Shown: piece after piece, positions 10,561 through 22,217 of the stretch
Position numbering within the stretch: the first letter of the stretch is position 1
Layout: each line of letters begins with the position of its first letter
Source of the DNA: Brienomyrus brachyistius
Lineage: Eukaryota; Chordata; Actinopteri; Osteoglossiformes; Mormyridae
Length of the DNA: 64,000 nucleotides
Reading direction: 5' to 3'
NCBI RefSeq assembly: GCF_023856365.1
Contig: NC_064552.1
Location: 7,927,160-7,991,159, forward strand
Position numbers and translations under genes: made by a program
The notes under the pieces: model-generated
Databases searched by the model: none
What the model saw: only the letters and a program-made list of their open reading frames with translations
Told to the model about the DNA's origin: nothing

Positions 10561-13500
10561 CATTATTCGCTTACTTTATTGAATGCCCTATTGCCAGAGT
10601 GGGTAATTCTTCATGAGCAATAGCAAACTCTTTTTAATAGGGCTAGCTAATCTGAACTAGTTATCGATAAACAAGCTATCTCTATTAGTTAGAAAAATAG
10701 ATTCTAAGAGAATTCCGTGGATGTGTTCAGACGTTATTCTCTCCTGTGTGTTGTATACAAGCTTTAGCTAAAGACCTGGTGCCTTATATTACAAGGTCAA
10801 CAGTGTGATTGAATGAACAGCGATTACTTTTTAAAGCAAAACGGGACACTAAATGAAAGGTCCTGTAGCCTTGGGTGCGTTTCTCAAGCCATTTCCAGTT
10901 TATCGTTGCCCATTACACAACACGATTCCCCCGCTCTCCTGTGTTTTTACACCCACACCTCACCTGCATGGGTCATTTGAAGACTTTAAATATATGTACC
11001 AGGGAGGAATGTATAGTATTATTTATGTATTTTCATGACAAAGTGCAAAATGCTTAACAGCTGGAAATTCCACAGCAAAATCTAATGACTAGCCGTCACA
11101 GGCCCGGAGACTGAGCTGGAGCTGTTGAGCGGCTGTCCGGAGGGGAGGTAGCTACATGCCTGCCAAATCTCACAGAAGACAGCCTTCTTTTCTAGCTAAG
11201 ATATGAGGCAGATGCTCCACAGTGGTCTGCAGTATCTTTATTCCCGTTTTTACATTCCGAAGACGTCACTCACCTTTACGTCTCTAAGCAACTCTTAATT
11301 TCTATGTTTCTATTTCTATGTTATGTACTTATCCCAACTTAGGCAGTGTTTCTTAGCAACCCCAGGAAGTTACAGATGTAACAGTTGGAACATCTATATT
11401 ATAAAAGGACATATATAAAGAGAATATGCGACAAATCGACTTTATCGATTAAATAAAGGTAATATTTGTACTTTATATTTTTCTTATATATATTCAGTTT
11501 ATGTATTTTACCAGAAAGCTGATTTATCCAAATATTTGTTTAAAATGGGCCAAACAATTTCACATTTATGCCTGACTAACAGTGTTTTCATTTTGATAAT
11601 CATACTACTGATTTACAGTTTTTTTTTTTAAATTTCCCTCTAAAAATATGTAGATGACGAAATCTTAAACACAACAACAAATCATATTGCCAACGCTGGG
11701 TCTTTTTCCGTTCAAAAGGATGATTTTTTTCTGTCAACAGTACTAAGGCATTGTTTGACATGTTAAATGTTAGGCTGTTTCACTACAAAGTTGGGAATTA
11801 AAGCAAAAAAAGAATAATAAAAATATATAACAAAGTAGAATAATACTGGATTGATAGTATAATGGCTTTTTTTCCCTATGCAACAACTCCCCTTCATACT
11901 TTCCAAAACACAATAATTTCTAAAAGTTGCTCAATACAAGACTGGAATAGCTTTCAATGTCAGAGATGACTGAGACCGAGCTTTTTTTAAAAAATGTTTT
12001 GCACTTCCCCAAAACCTTCATTTGCCGTAATGTTACATCAGCTGTTTTGTATTAACTATAATAAAAAAAAAACCTTGCACAGTTCCATCAAGCCTGAAAT
12101 ATTGTGTACAGTTCTATAAAGTCTCTCAATACATCATAAAATTAAATTAGACTTGTAAAGCGGCTTAAAGCGGGTTTATGGATACTTGATGAAACGTTAC
12201 ACATTTTCTTATTGTACTGTATATACCACACATAAATAACATAAAGTTCCTGGTCATGCCTGAACGTTTGCCGCTTACCTATATTTGCTGTTATTAGATA
12301 TAAATCAGCCATGAACTGTGGGTGAGTCAGTCAGCCTTTGTTGCGTGCATAATGAGTTCATTATGGATTCTGACATACCGATTGAGTCGATAGTTTCCTG
12401 CCTGCTGACACTGTGAGTTAAATCATTTTACAAGAAAGTGCTGCCTGTGTGGTATTTAAGGTTGTTGCTATGCATCCTGACCACTAATGTACTTCAACGC
12501 CTCCCCCCTAAAAAAAAAAAAAAGAAAGTAATTGTCTGTTCATCTGTGTGTTTTCAGTTGCTCGGTTTGGGATCTCCCATCATAGGTCTGTGCTGGTGCA
12601 GTGAGTAAGGCATGAATAAGCATTTTGGAATGCAAGCCAGGTGTAAAAGTGCTCAGCGTAATCACATGGTAGACGTAACCAGAGACAAGACTTTGAAGGC
12701 GGCTTGGCACTGAGACTTTCAGCATGAGCTGCTGTAATTTTTAAACGACGTCCTTGACAGAATTTCAGCTGAACCTCAACACTGCTTAACACAGTAGTGC
12801 ATCCATCATCCTCATGATTTTGAAATACCACGTGTATGCATTTTCAGAATTGACATCGTTTGCACGAGCTAGACTGGCAGGTGAAGCTTCTTTATGTGCG
12901 TTTACGTGCATATAATGTATTTAAAAATGCATTAATGTTAGACATTCTCTTAGCACGGCGCACATTTGTATCTTGCGTGAAGATTAGCATAAGGTCTTAA
13001 GGTTAGACTTTCACTTGCACTGCCTTATGTAACTACGTGCAGGTCTGTTGCTTGTGATTTGAATTGCTTTGCAACAGTGAGTGTAGAATCCTTAAAGATG
13101 GTTCTTTATATAAAGGTAAGGACTGCTTAACCTGAATTTCCATGCTTTGTGCCTACAAGCCTGTGCTCACGCACAAATTACCAGTACGTGTTCAGGCATA
13201 GTTAGCTGACAATAATTTTCAATGAGCCAGATTGAGTCACCTTTTCCAAAACAGGAGACAGAGAAAGTCTTAACCTGTTCCGATGTGATGTCAGCAGCTG
13301 TCTTACCTGAACGAAAACTACAAAATTTGAAGTTTTATGTTACAGCCTACCATTATTTAAGTGGCAGGATATATGAAATGTCCTAGGAGGTTAATTCTTC
13401 CTTAATGTGGTCATAAAAACTGAGGTAGCACAGATAGCTAGAGACATTAGTTATGGGAAAACATTTAGTATAGAATGCATAGAAATGTGAACGGAGCAAT

Positions 13501-14309
13501 CAAAATGCAGGAGAAATTCTACGAATTAAATTACCTGTTAAGTTTGTAGTGTTTCTTTTCCCTGTAGAGGGAAAATAAATAATGAATTGAGAAATAGTGG
13601 ACTTTATTCCCATCGTGATTGACAGGCTTGAATGGGGTTAGCACCAGAAACAGGTATGAACAAGTTAAAAGAGAAAAAAAGCCCAAAAAGCATGTAGGAA
13701 GATTTGGCGGCGGTTAAGTAGTGAACTACCTTGGCTGTAGTGCTGTGAGTTTGAAAAACCTGTGCATTTTTTTAAGCATTTTTTAGTGGAAAGCATACTA
13801 TGCTACATTGATTGAAATATTATTGTCGTCAGTTTGGAAAATATGTTTTGTTTCTACGATTATTACAGTGTGTATTCATACAAGTGAAAACTGGGGTTTC
13901 TATATTTTCTGAAAAAGTCTGTCAGGCTTTCAGTCCATATGAAATGCATGCCTGTATTCCAGTTACATCCTTAATGGTCCCCACTCATGGGCAAAATCAT
14001 CAGTTTCCCCGCATGTTTGTTCAGTCACACAACACCACGCCTGCTTACTATACAAGTTCACATACGCTGCAGTGGTTTTGCTGGGATATTTCTAAGCAGC
14101 CACTTTGTGAGGCTCCTCGAAGATCTGTTTCCTAGGCCTGTGACTAATGAGTAATCACTGGTTGGTTTACGAAAGACGGCTTCCTTTGCTGGAGCAGCAC
14201 AAATGGGAGGACCCCGTCAGAGCAGCTGTTCTAGGGAAAACGAGTCGGGGGGGCTGGGGTGGGGCCAAGATAGTCAGGGCCGGTCTCTGGTGCTACAGGC
14301 CCTGCTGAC

Positions 14310-14368
14310 TCTGTCTCTCTGTCTCTCTCTGTCTCTCTGTCTCTCTCTGTTTCTCTCTCTTTCTCTTC
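14310..14368. repeat. (CT)n-rich pyrimidine tract
   Basis: Alternating CTCTGT/CTCTCT repeats, directly visible. They give low-complexity SLSLCLSL frames. Confidence 0.93.
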
Positions 14369-14879
14369 CTATTTGCACCCTGAAATGTTTCCGGCTGCTT
14401 CTTTATTGCCCGTTTATTATCTGATCCCTGTACTTTATTCTACGATGACCCTTTTTCTGAGATGGATATTTTGCTTTGCTCCATTTCGGTCAAATACTTT
14501 TGGCTGGCTAAAAAAAAAAAAAAAATGGCTGCCAAGCACAAATAAACCCATCAGGCAGCATAATCAGGCAGCATAAAAGTGAAGTTACATTCATGCTGGT
14601 GTAGGCAAAAGTGTGGTGTAATTTCTACAGATCACAATCAAGCACAGTTGCTCTGATGGCTTTTGTTTTAATTTTGGTTTTTCTGTGGATTCCTGTCAAA
14701 AACAATTAATTTGACCTAAAACGACGGCCTAAAACAAATAAAGACTACTGGCCAATGCACGGTTGACAGTACTAGGCTTTTTAACAAACGTTGCAAAGAG
14801 GGACCTCTGAAGTAATGCTGTCCTGGATAGAGAACCCCACCCTCTAACTGCTGTATAAATAGATTTTTATGACAGGGTA

Positions 14880-15180
14880 ATTCATCTCTCAGGCCGTGAA
14901 AACAGCAGCTTTAAAAGACAGCTTGTAGAGACCCAATGCTTGTTAGAGCTGGATCAGCAGCCAGATGCCTGGGATGTAAACTCATGAAGGAGAGATTAAT
15001 TTATCTGTCATCCCTGACTTTGACAGTTGTTGTAAATCTGATTTAGCTCTGTGCGGGGGCAGCGAGAAGTTCAGCGGACATTAAGATTTCAAAGGAGCGA
15101 TATCAAGAGAACTTATTCAGGACTGTAATCCGCCAGGAGTCAGTTGAAAGTTCCCCGGTGGATGAATGTGTAGTTTTCCC
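14880..15180. promoter_or_regulatory. Conserved-noncoding-like block with MEIS-type pair
   Basis: About 300 bp of mixed composition containing GATTAATTTATC, CTGTCA (15005-15010) and TGACAG (15021-15026), an inverted pair of TALE/MEIS-type cores about 10 bp apart, and several GATTTAG and AATCTGA elements. No simple repeats and no coding frame. It looks like a developmental enhancer; conservation is untested. Confidence 0.3.
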
Positions 15181-16140
15181 CATTGTTAAAAGAAGCACAT
15201 TTGGCAGCGATTCCCCCAACACCCCCTCCCACCACCAATCCTACCAGCCTTCTGCTTGTTGTTTTCAAGATGGTGGCAGTCACGTAAGACACCCTGGAAA
15301 ATGAAAAGACGGGGCGTCAGGAAAGCTATTTCCTCAGTGATTGATGGTAACAGGCGATCTGCGGTGGTCATGTACTGTGATCATCTGCATATGTGAGCCC
15401 GGCTAGTTATTCCTGTGGACACGGCCGGAGTTTTCTCAAGTTAATTCCTTGCTCTTGCATTCAGGCTGTGTTATTTATTTTATTGTATAATAGTACTAGT
15501 ATAAATACTCTGCGAATGGTTAAAAGCATCTTACAATGAGATCAAGATTACAGTGTATACACAACATTAGTCGTTAATAATATCAGTATACGGATTTTTT
15601 TTTTGCAACGGTTTACAAACAGCACAAGCACCAACAGCAGGCAGCAGTAAATGAGGTATTACTTTAGGAGATGTGAAATTTTCAAGTTGCCACTTTGTGT
15701 AGCATTTTCACAATTCTGGATGATTTATTTTTAGCATCCGTGTTACACAATGTGATAGGACACCAGTTTAAAATAATTTTCCTGCTATATGAGTTTTAAT
15801 ATTACGCAAATCAAGGATTAAAAAGGATAAATAGTTACTGTCTTGACAGTATGCTTTGCCAGGTTTCCTTTCAGCCATATTATGTATACTGCAATTGTGT
15901 ATCAAACACAAAGGGTGTGTCTGACCTACTTCTGTATTTCCTTAGATATATTGTGATTGCTGCCTTTTTCGGTAAATATTTGTACGTTATTTTCAATTTC
16001 CCTGATACTCTGCCTTTTAAGGCTGAGATGCATTGAGATCTTCCATGGATCTATATGTTTTAAAAATCGCATGTGCTGTACAAGGATCACCTTTGTAATC
16101 AAAGAATGACAAGTATAAGCTGGAGGGTGGTTTTATCTGT

Positions 16141-16154
16141 ATTTGCATGCAAAT
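16141..16154. promoter_or_regulatory. Palindromic double POU octamer
   Basis: ATTTGCATGCAAAT is two octamers (ATTTGCAT and ATGCAAAT) overlapping in inverted orientation. A third ATTTGCAT lies at 16222-16229, with a G13 tract between them at 16195-16207. The motif is read directly; binding by Oct/POU factors is inference. Confidence 0.35.
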
Positions 16155-16194
16155 GTTTTTTTTCCTTGAATTGTCAATTCCTATTTTTGATATT

Positions 16195-16207
16195 GGGGGG
16201 GGGGGGG
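16195..16207. repeat. Poly(G) tract, 13 G
   Basis: A pure run of 13 G between two POU-octamer sites. Confidence 0.95.
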
Positions 16208-17765
16208 TGCAAAAGATACTCATTTGCATGCTGAACAAATACTTTTGACAAGAAGTAACCCAGTCTTAATAAATATGGTGACTAAACATTTCCACTGCTT
16301 TTGTCTGTCAGACCAACAGCTGGGTTTAAACTCCTTTCATTTAAACTCTTTTCACCTAAGAGGAAATCAAAGATAATCCTGAGCTTGATGTCGAAAGAAA
16401 CTTTTGAATTACTGAAAAAGGTCACAAATATACAGGGCAATGGGTTTAAGCAGTAAACCCCTCACAAAGAGTTCTGACAGTCTACATTTCCCTGTGCTTT
16501 AAACAAAGTCTTTGGAAAGTTCTAAGCACATTCTGTGTGCATGACTAAACCTATTGAGGAATTGAGAGAGAAAGAATCTCACGGCTTAAGATGAAACTTA
16601 AATGTTCTGTTAAAAACAAATGCCTGGAATCCATAAAGAAGGAATAAAATGCATTAGCACAAAAACCCTTAAGTCACCTGATCAAAGTGCTTCTAAGTTT
16701 TCTCTGCTGAGGGAACTAAAGGGCGGTGAGTTTGATTCATTTATATACATTTGAAACGCATACTGTAAAAGTGTCAATATTTCGTTATGGCATATGTGGG
16801 AGTCATAACTATGCGTGTATTTATTTAAAGTCGTACTAACTGTATGATCAATTTTCTCTGTGTATTCTTTAAGAAAATGGTTCCAACATTACATTATTAG
16901 TTATGGAAAATCGTTCGCGAACATGAAAATGCTGAGGCATAATTCCATAGGAATACATAGGAATATTAGTATTTATTTATATATCTAAAATTAAGTGTGT
17001 TTGTGATGAATCATGAAGGAGCTAGCAGGGTATATGTTTATCTTAAGAGTTAGGGCAACATCCTTTCGAAAATCCATCGCAACCGACAGTCTGTTACAAA
17101 AGCAAGGCACACAAACGGACGCCTCTGCCTCAGATAATGTTTTCTCTTTGCCTTAAGATGAGCGCCAGTAAGATGATGAACCGAGATGTGAAAAGCTGTG
17201 GATTGGCCAGCCGGCCGCTGATCTCCCCGCGCCTTTTCCTTCCTTCTGTGTTGTGGTTGCAGCATGTCAGCAAGTCCTGTCTCCCTGTTGAGGTAGCTTT
17301 CATTGTATTGGACATGGGAACAGATCCATTGTCTCTGCATCTGAAGTAGTGGGCGGGGGGGGCGGGTAATGCATCATCATTGATTGTGATTGGGTGGAAT
17401 TCCGCCATGTGTATGAACATGTAGCAGCCATATTTTTCCCATCTTGGAAGAGAAAATGTTTCTGAAGCCTTATCACCTGATGGGAGGGACACAGCTCGTC
17501 CGTGACGGACGTACAGCACGCATTTCCTTTATCTTATTTTGACAGCTTCATGTGACCCTCCGTGCTGCTTAAGTGCACATTTGCTTAACATAAGAATGCA
17601 ATTTTGGGTTGTAAAGATGCAAGGCCTTTTAAAGAAGAAATCTGTAGTTACTTGGCAAATAACAACCGTAGGACGATCCAGGGGTCCGCCTGGGGGGTTA
17701 GGTTCAGCAGATCAAGCCAAAATGCTGTCATGCAGTGGAATGGTAATGAATTCCCTCTGTGACCG

Positions 17766-17792
17766 CCCCCCCCCCCCCCCCCCCCCCCCCCC
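17766..17792. repeat. Poly(C) tract, 27 C
   Basis: The longest pure homopolymer of C or G in the window. On the minus strand it is 27 consecutive G, able in principle to form a G-quadruplex. Its length in the assembly may be inexact, because such runs are hard to sequence. Confidence 0.95.
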
Positions 17793-18469
17793 GTCGCAAA
17801 GTGATATTAACAATATGGTAAATGGTTTCCAATATTATCGTTTCCAGTATACCAGTATAGAGTTCAGATCATAACCCTAGTACATCATCAATAAAGTTAT
17901 GTACAGTTACCTGTAGCGATCACTAACAAGGTTCTCTTTAATCGTTTTGATCTTTGTTGAGGGAAAATTGATCTGGTTGAACATGGGCTATTGAATTTTG
18001 TTGGTGAGCAAAAATAAAAATGGCAGTGGTCCGGTCCATTTGATTCTCCTGTAAGACAGTGGCTGAGTTACAGATAGTTTGTTTATTTATTTTGCCATGC
18101 CAGAATAGTATCAATATTATACTATATATAGAATATGAACAAATCCTGTTGTTATCCCAGAAAAAAAAAAATCAACATTGAAAACTTTGCCATAGTTTAG
18201 ATATGCGCTTTGTTTTTCCATAAAAAATAAACAAAAAAAAAATCTAGATTTGCAACTTGGCCTGACTTATCATGACATCTGTGAGGTCAGTGCAGGTCTT
18301 TCTCCTGCACGGATTTGTATATGGGCTGTTATTCGCTGGCAGTCTTGGAAGAATTGCCGCATTCCCAGAAGTCTGTAAGCCTGAAACGTTGCTCTCTGCT
18401 CCTCTCGCTATTATGAAGTCATAATAGAAATGGGAGAGGAGAAGGAAGCAATATGTAGACCTGCTGCAG

Positions 18470-18830
18470 GGAGTCAGTGGAAAAAGAAATGAGCTGTGCT
18501 GTTTTAATTACGTAGATAATGGTATAAATTATTTGGACATCTAAGAGCCGGCAGCAGAGGGGTATGTTCCTTACTGTTACAAAACAGAGGACAGTAAGCA
18601 TCTGACAGGTCGAAGTGTCTGAGGCCAGAGAAATAATTGATAACAGCCTGCCTGCATCCAAGGTCCTTTAGCAGTAATTGCCAGCAGGATCTGACTCTCT
18701 GATCTCACCAGTGGTATTTACCATGCCAAAACAGCCCGACTTTGACAGATTGCCTTCCTGCGGTAATAAGTTAGGCATGTTCCCTCTTAGAAGCCATAGT
18801 TCTCTCCCACTCCAGAAAATAAGAGGAATG
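18470..18830. promoter_or_regulatory. Conserved-noncoding-like block
   Basis: About 360 bp with TTTTAATTACGTAG, ATAATTGATAACAG, GCAGTAATTGCC and TTTGACAGATTGCC, a dense set of homeodomain and TALE-type cores in otherwise mixed-composition DNA. It ends before the G17 tract at 18860. Short frames on both strands have no recognisable domain. Confidence 0.3.
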
Positions 18831-18859
18831 ATGAAAAATGAGGTACAAATATTAAGGGC

Positions 18860-18876
18860 GGGGGGGGGGGGGGGGG
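18860..18876. repeat. Poly(G) tract, 17 G
   Basis: A pure run of 17 G preceded by GGGC. Confidence 0.95.
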
Positions 18877-20899
18877 ATATATGTACGCACATATTCATGT
18901 ACAGACATGTTGGTCTTGCAATGGCGGTTTTATTTTATGGACTGTTCGTGCCGCTCGCTAGTGTGCCTTTAAGCGATTTTATTCAGCGCTAAAGTGGCAG
19001 GAGAACTGGCACAGTGTGTGAGTGTGTCTTTGTTTATGAATGAGTGGCTGTCACTAAGCGGCATTATTAAAAGTTCATGCATCATATGGATTTGATTGTA
19101 AGTGTGTATGAAGTGTTTACTACTTGTGGGCTTTTATGTTTTCCTGTTGGATCTGGGACCCACGGTTTAGCATTGTTCTCGTTTTGGCCTAATTGAATGA
19201 CACTATCAGGGTTCTGTGAGCTCCGAGTCTTGGCGCCTTACTCAGTGCTATTGCCCAAAGCTATATGTGTGCATTCAAGGTTTTATTGTTGGCCCGGAAA
19301 TTCCTTGATGGGGTGTAATAATATTGAGCTCCCCCTTTCATTCGCCTAGGTGATAGAATCTCCTCTACCTTGTATATAAGGACCCCTGTGTGCTTCTCGG
19401 TGGTGGTCTGTGTTCTCTGGCATAGTTAAAAGCTTGGCAGCTCCACCCTATTGCTGTCCAAACATGGTTTCACTTCAGGCACCAACATCAAAAGATCTGC
19501 GGAAAGACCACTGGAAAGTGAATCCACAGGGCGTCGATTGCATTTATTTATTTGTTTGTTTGTTTGAATTTCCTTGTATGAAAAGCAAGCGGCCCTTTTT
19601 TCCATCACTATGGATATTTCCAGAAACATCTGTTTATCGGATAATACAGTGATAAATTATTCGCAGCGTTTGCCATGACACCATGACATAATAGACTATA
19701 ATTGTTAAAAGAGGGAGTTCGATTTTAAATTTCGAAGCGATATTTTTTTTCTGCCAAGGAGAGTCGTGAGAGTCGCGGTCCTCTGATATGTGACTCGGCG
19801 CCTTCGATTACACGCAGCTGCACACCCCGGATTGCATTATTTGCGAGATTTCTTGAGTAATTAAGTGAAACAAAGGAATAAATGAACACGAAAGGAAGTG
19901 TTGGGTAGATGAAAAATGTTACCACGTCAAAAACCCTGAACAGACCCGAATACACACATGGACAGTAAGTTTGCAAGGGCTGCCGCAGAATCATGCATAT
20001 AAAGTTAAATGTTTTTTTACACTAATAAGCAAATTAAAATTAATTCAACAAACATATATCATAGCAGTGGACAGCAGTCAGGCCAAAGGGGAAAAAGCCT
20101 CCCCAGCAATGCGTGTCAGAGAAGACAGGAGATAGATCACATTTTATACTGCTTTGAATGTCTAAACATAGACGTTTAGAGGTGGACGCTATGTGAAAAT
20201 GTAAATAGACTTTACAGGAGCTGTGGGGTCAGTCCTGATACAATTTATGGTTCTGGCATTTGCCCTGTGGTCATCATTCATTCCCGTTTTTAGCCAGGCC
20301 CCCGATCACAAGACCTTCAGTTGAACTACAGCTGACCTGCAGTATATCTGACCAGCTGGAGTTCAGATGCCTTAACGAGAACCATTCATGTACGTTAATA
20401 ATTGTGTGACTAACAGAGGGTGCGTCTCTCCAACCCCCCCCCGCCCACCCCATCGCTACACATCTGTCCGCTTCATCTTCGTGTGTTAAATAGTGTGTCA
20501 TGACCATCTCCTAAATGCGCTGCCGTGTCGGGGCATATGAATCCTCAGGCATGAGGACAACTGCCGCGTTACTGTTCATCTTCGGGGTGTCAGTGAATTT
20601 TCCCAGCCGCTGGTTTGCTTATGTGATGCTTTCCTCATATGTGATGAAACATTTCTCTCTTCCACAAAGAGGAGACGTGACCTCTGAGAATATAGCAGCT
20701 ACCACAAATCAGTGTGCACTAGGCCTACTTCTCTGACCTGATTGGTTTAGTATATCAAAATTACGGCTTTTTTTTTTTTATATAAAAAAAAACATTAATG
20801 ACTGTAATATATGTGCATGCTTATTATGTTAGCATTACTAAGCTATCTGTAGCATGTGTTTGTGAGTTTATGTCAGGACAGTCATGCGGTACAGACTGT

Positions 20900-20975
20900 C
20901 CTGAGCTTTGTTCCCTGGCTTCCTGGCATAGACCCCAGGCTTATTGTGAAGCGGTTCTGGAAAATGTAGGTGCAG
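20900..20975 (+). mobile_element. CATC/GATG-tailed retroposon, 3' fragment
   Basis: On the plus strand the order CTGAGCTTTGTTCCCTGGCT, TCCTGGCATAGACCCCAGGC, AAGCGGTTCTGGAAAATG matches the 3' part of the fish repeat seen at 50883-51049. That copy reads GCTCCAGACCCC, then GGATAAGCGG and GGAAAATGGATGG on the complementary strand. The tetranucleotide tail has decayed to a single GTAGGTG. 5'-truncated copy. Confidence 0.7.
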
Positions 20976-21409
20976 AGTTAGCTAAGATTTACATTTTTTT
21001 ATTGCGTTTTTACTTCTTTTAAGTGCATTTATATTACAAGGCATTAATATTAATACTATTCCTAACAAACTTAATGTAATCTTGTAATTTTAATCATGCA
21101 ATTGTAATTAAATTATAAAACTGGAATAAACATTTGGACATAATGAAATGTGCTTACTGTGGAATACAACTAACTCTGTATAGCTGTTTCACAGTTAAGA
21201 CATAAGCAAGGAATGTAATTATGTATTTTAGTGATATATTCAGAGACTAATCCATATACAGAAGACACTAATTTATAAGTGAAAAACCAAGGAGCGCAAA
21301 TCCTTTAAAATGTACTATAGAATATGCTGAAGACATTGAAGTGAAAATCATTAAGCATGTGGATGAATGCACATAATTTATCATTAACCATCCTTAGAAA
21401 GCAGTATTG

Positions 21410-21670
21410 TTCTTGCAGCCAGGTAAACGTCCCGCATTTTCACTGGGCATCATTTTACGTGCAGACACCTGTCTAAATTGCACTCAATCTCTTGAGAAGT
21501 CCTTTGATCTTCGTGACAGTTTGACTGCATTAGGAGGAGTGTAGTGGTTAATCCTTTGCTTAACTTATTCTTTTGGCACAGCTAGAGGCCTGTCCAAGGA
21601 TAATATGTCAGCAGTGGGCTAAATCCTAATCAAACAACCAGGCCAAAGCTGCAAGGAGATGGGGTTTAGG
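21410..21670. promoter_or_regulatory. Conserved-noncoding-like block with TCF/LEF and TALE cores
   Basis: About 260 bp with CCTTTGAT (21501-21508, a TCF/LEF core) followed 5 bp later by TGACAG (21514-21519, a TALE core), plus GTTAATCC, CCTAATCAAAC and ACACCTGTC (an E-box). Mixed composition, no repeats, no coding frame. Among the most enhancer-like segments in the window; unverified. Confidence 0.3.
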
Positions 21671-22204
21671 TGTGGATTATAAAATCCGTGTTATTCAGAG
21701 ATGCCTTCGTGAAATACAGCTTTACTGTATGTCACAGTGATTTTTTTTTTCCCTCAAAAACATACTTAGTTGATTGTTTGTTGTTTCTTTCTAAATTGGC
21801 TTTGCTTTCCAAAGACACACCTATTTTCCTCTCAGTTATGTGCTGTATGGAATACAACAGAAAAATGTACATTACCCTGAGTATAATCTTTTTAAATATC
21901 TGCGTGTGATTGACGACGCATAGTTATGTTTAGCCATCGGACAGGAGTTCGCTTTGAAAATTATCAGTAAATGAACGGTGCATAAAGTTATACAAATTAT
22001 TAGACGCACAATATCTGATTTACTGTCAAATGTGAATGTTACTTAAGGAACAAAACTAGGTTCATTTGCCTCATAATTTTGCCAGTCTGAAAGAAGGACA
22101 GTAATATTAGGTTTTCGATTCCCTGGTGTAACTTGGTGTTTATGAATATGTATAAAGTGCTTAACTACATATGCAAATACAGTTGAGCCATCTTTAGGTG
22201 TGGC

Positions 22205-22217
22205 TTCTAGAAAGTTC
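22205..22217. promoter_or_regulatory. Heat-shock-element-like TTCnnGAAnnTTC
   Basis: TTCTAGAAAGTTC is a perfect three-pentamer heat-shock element consensus. About one such match is expected by chance in a few hundred kilobases per strand, and no promoter is visible nearby, so function is doubtful. Confidence 0.2.

Larger units (their letters stand above)
10561..20899. other. Long gene-free stretch
   Basis: Apart from the microsatellites, homopolymers and regulatory-looking blocks listed separately, this 10 kb is unique-looking AT-rich DNA. No exon, RNA gene or transposon could be supported. A short tandem pair of ATCAGGCAGCATA units sits at about 14549-14575, just after an A16 run. Confidence 0.5.

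Noticed and set aside
17539..17874. 111-codon frame with a proline run
   Set aside because: The proline run is the C27 tract; the remainder has no recognisable domain.
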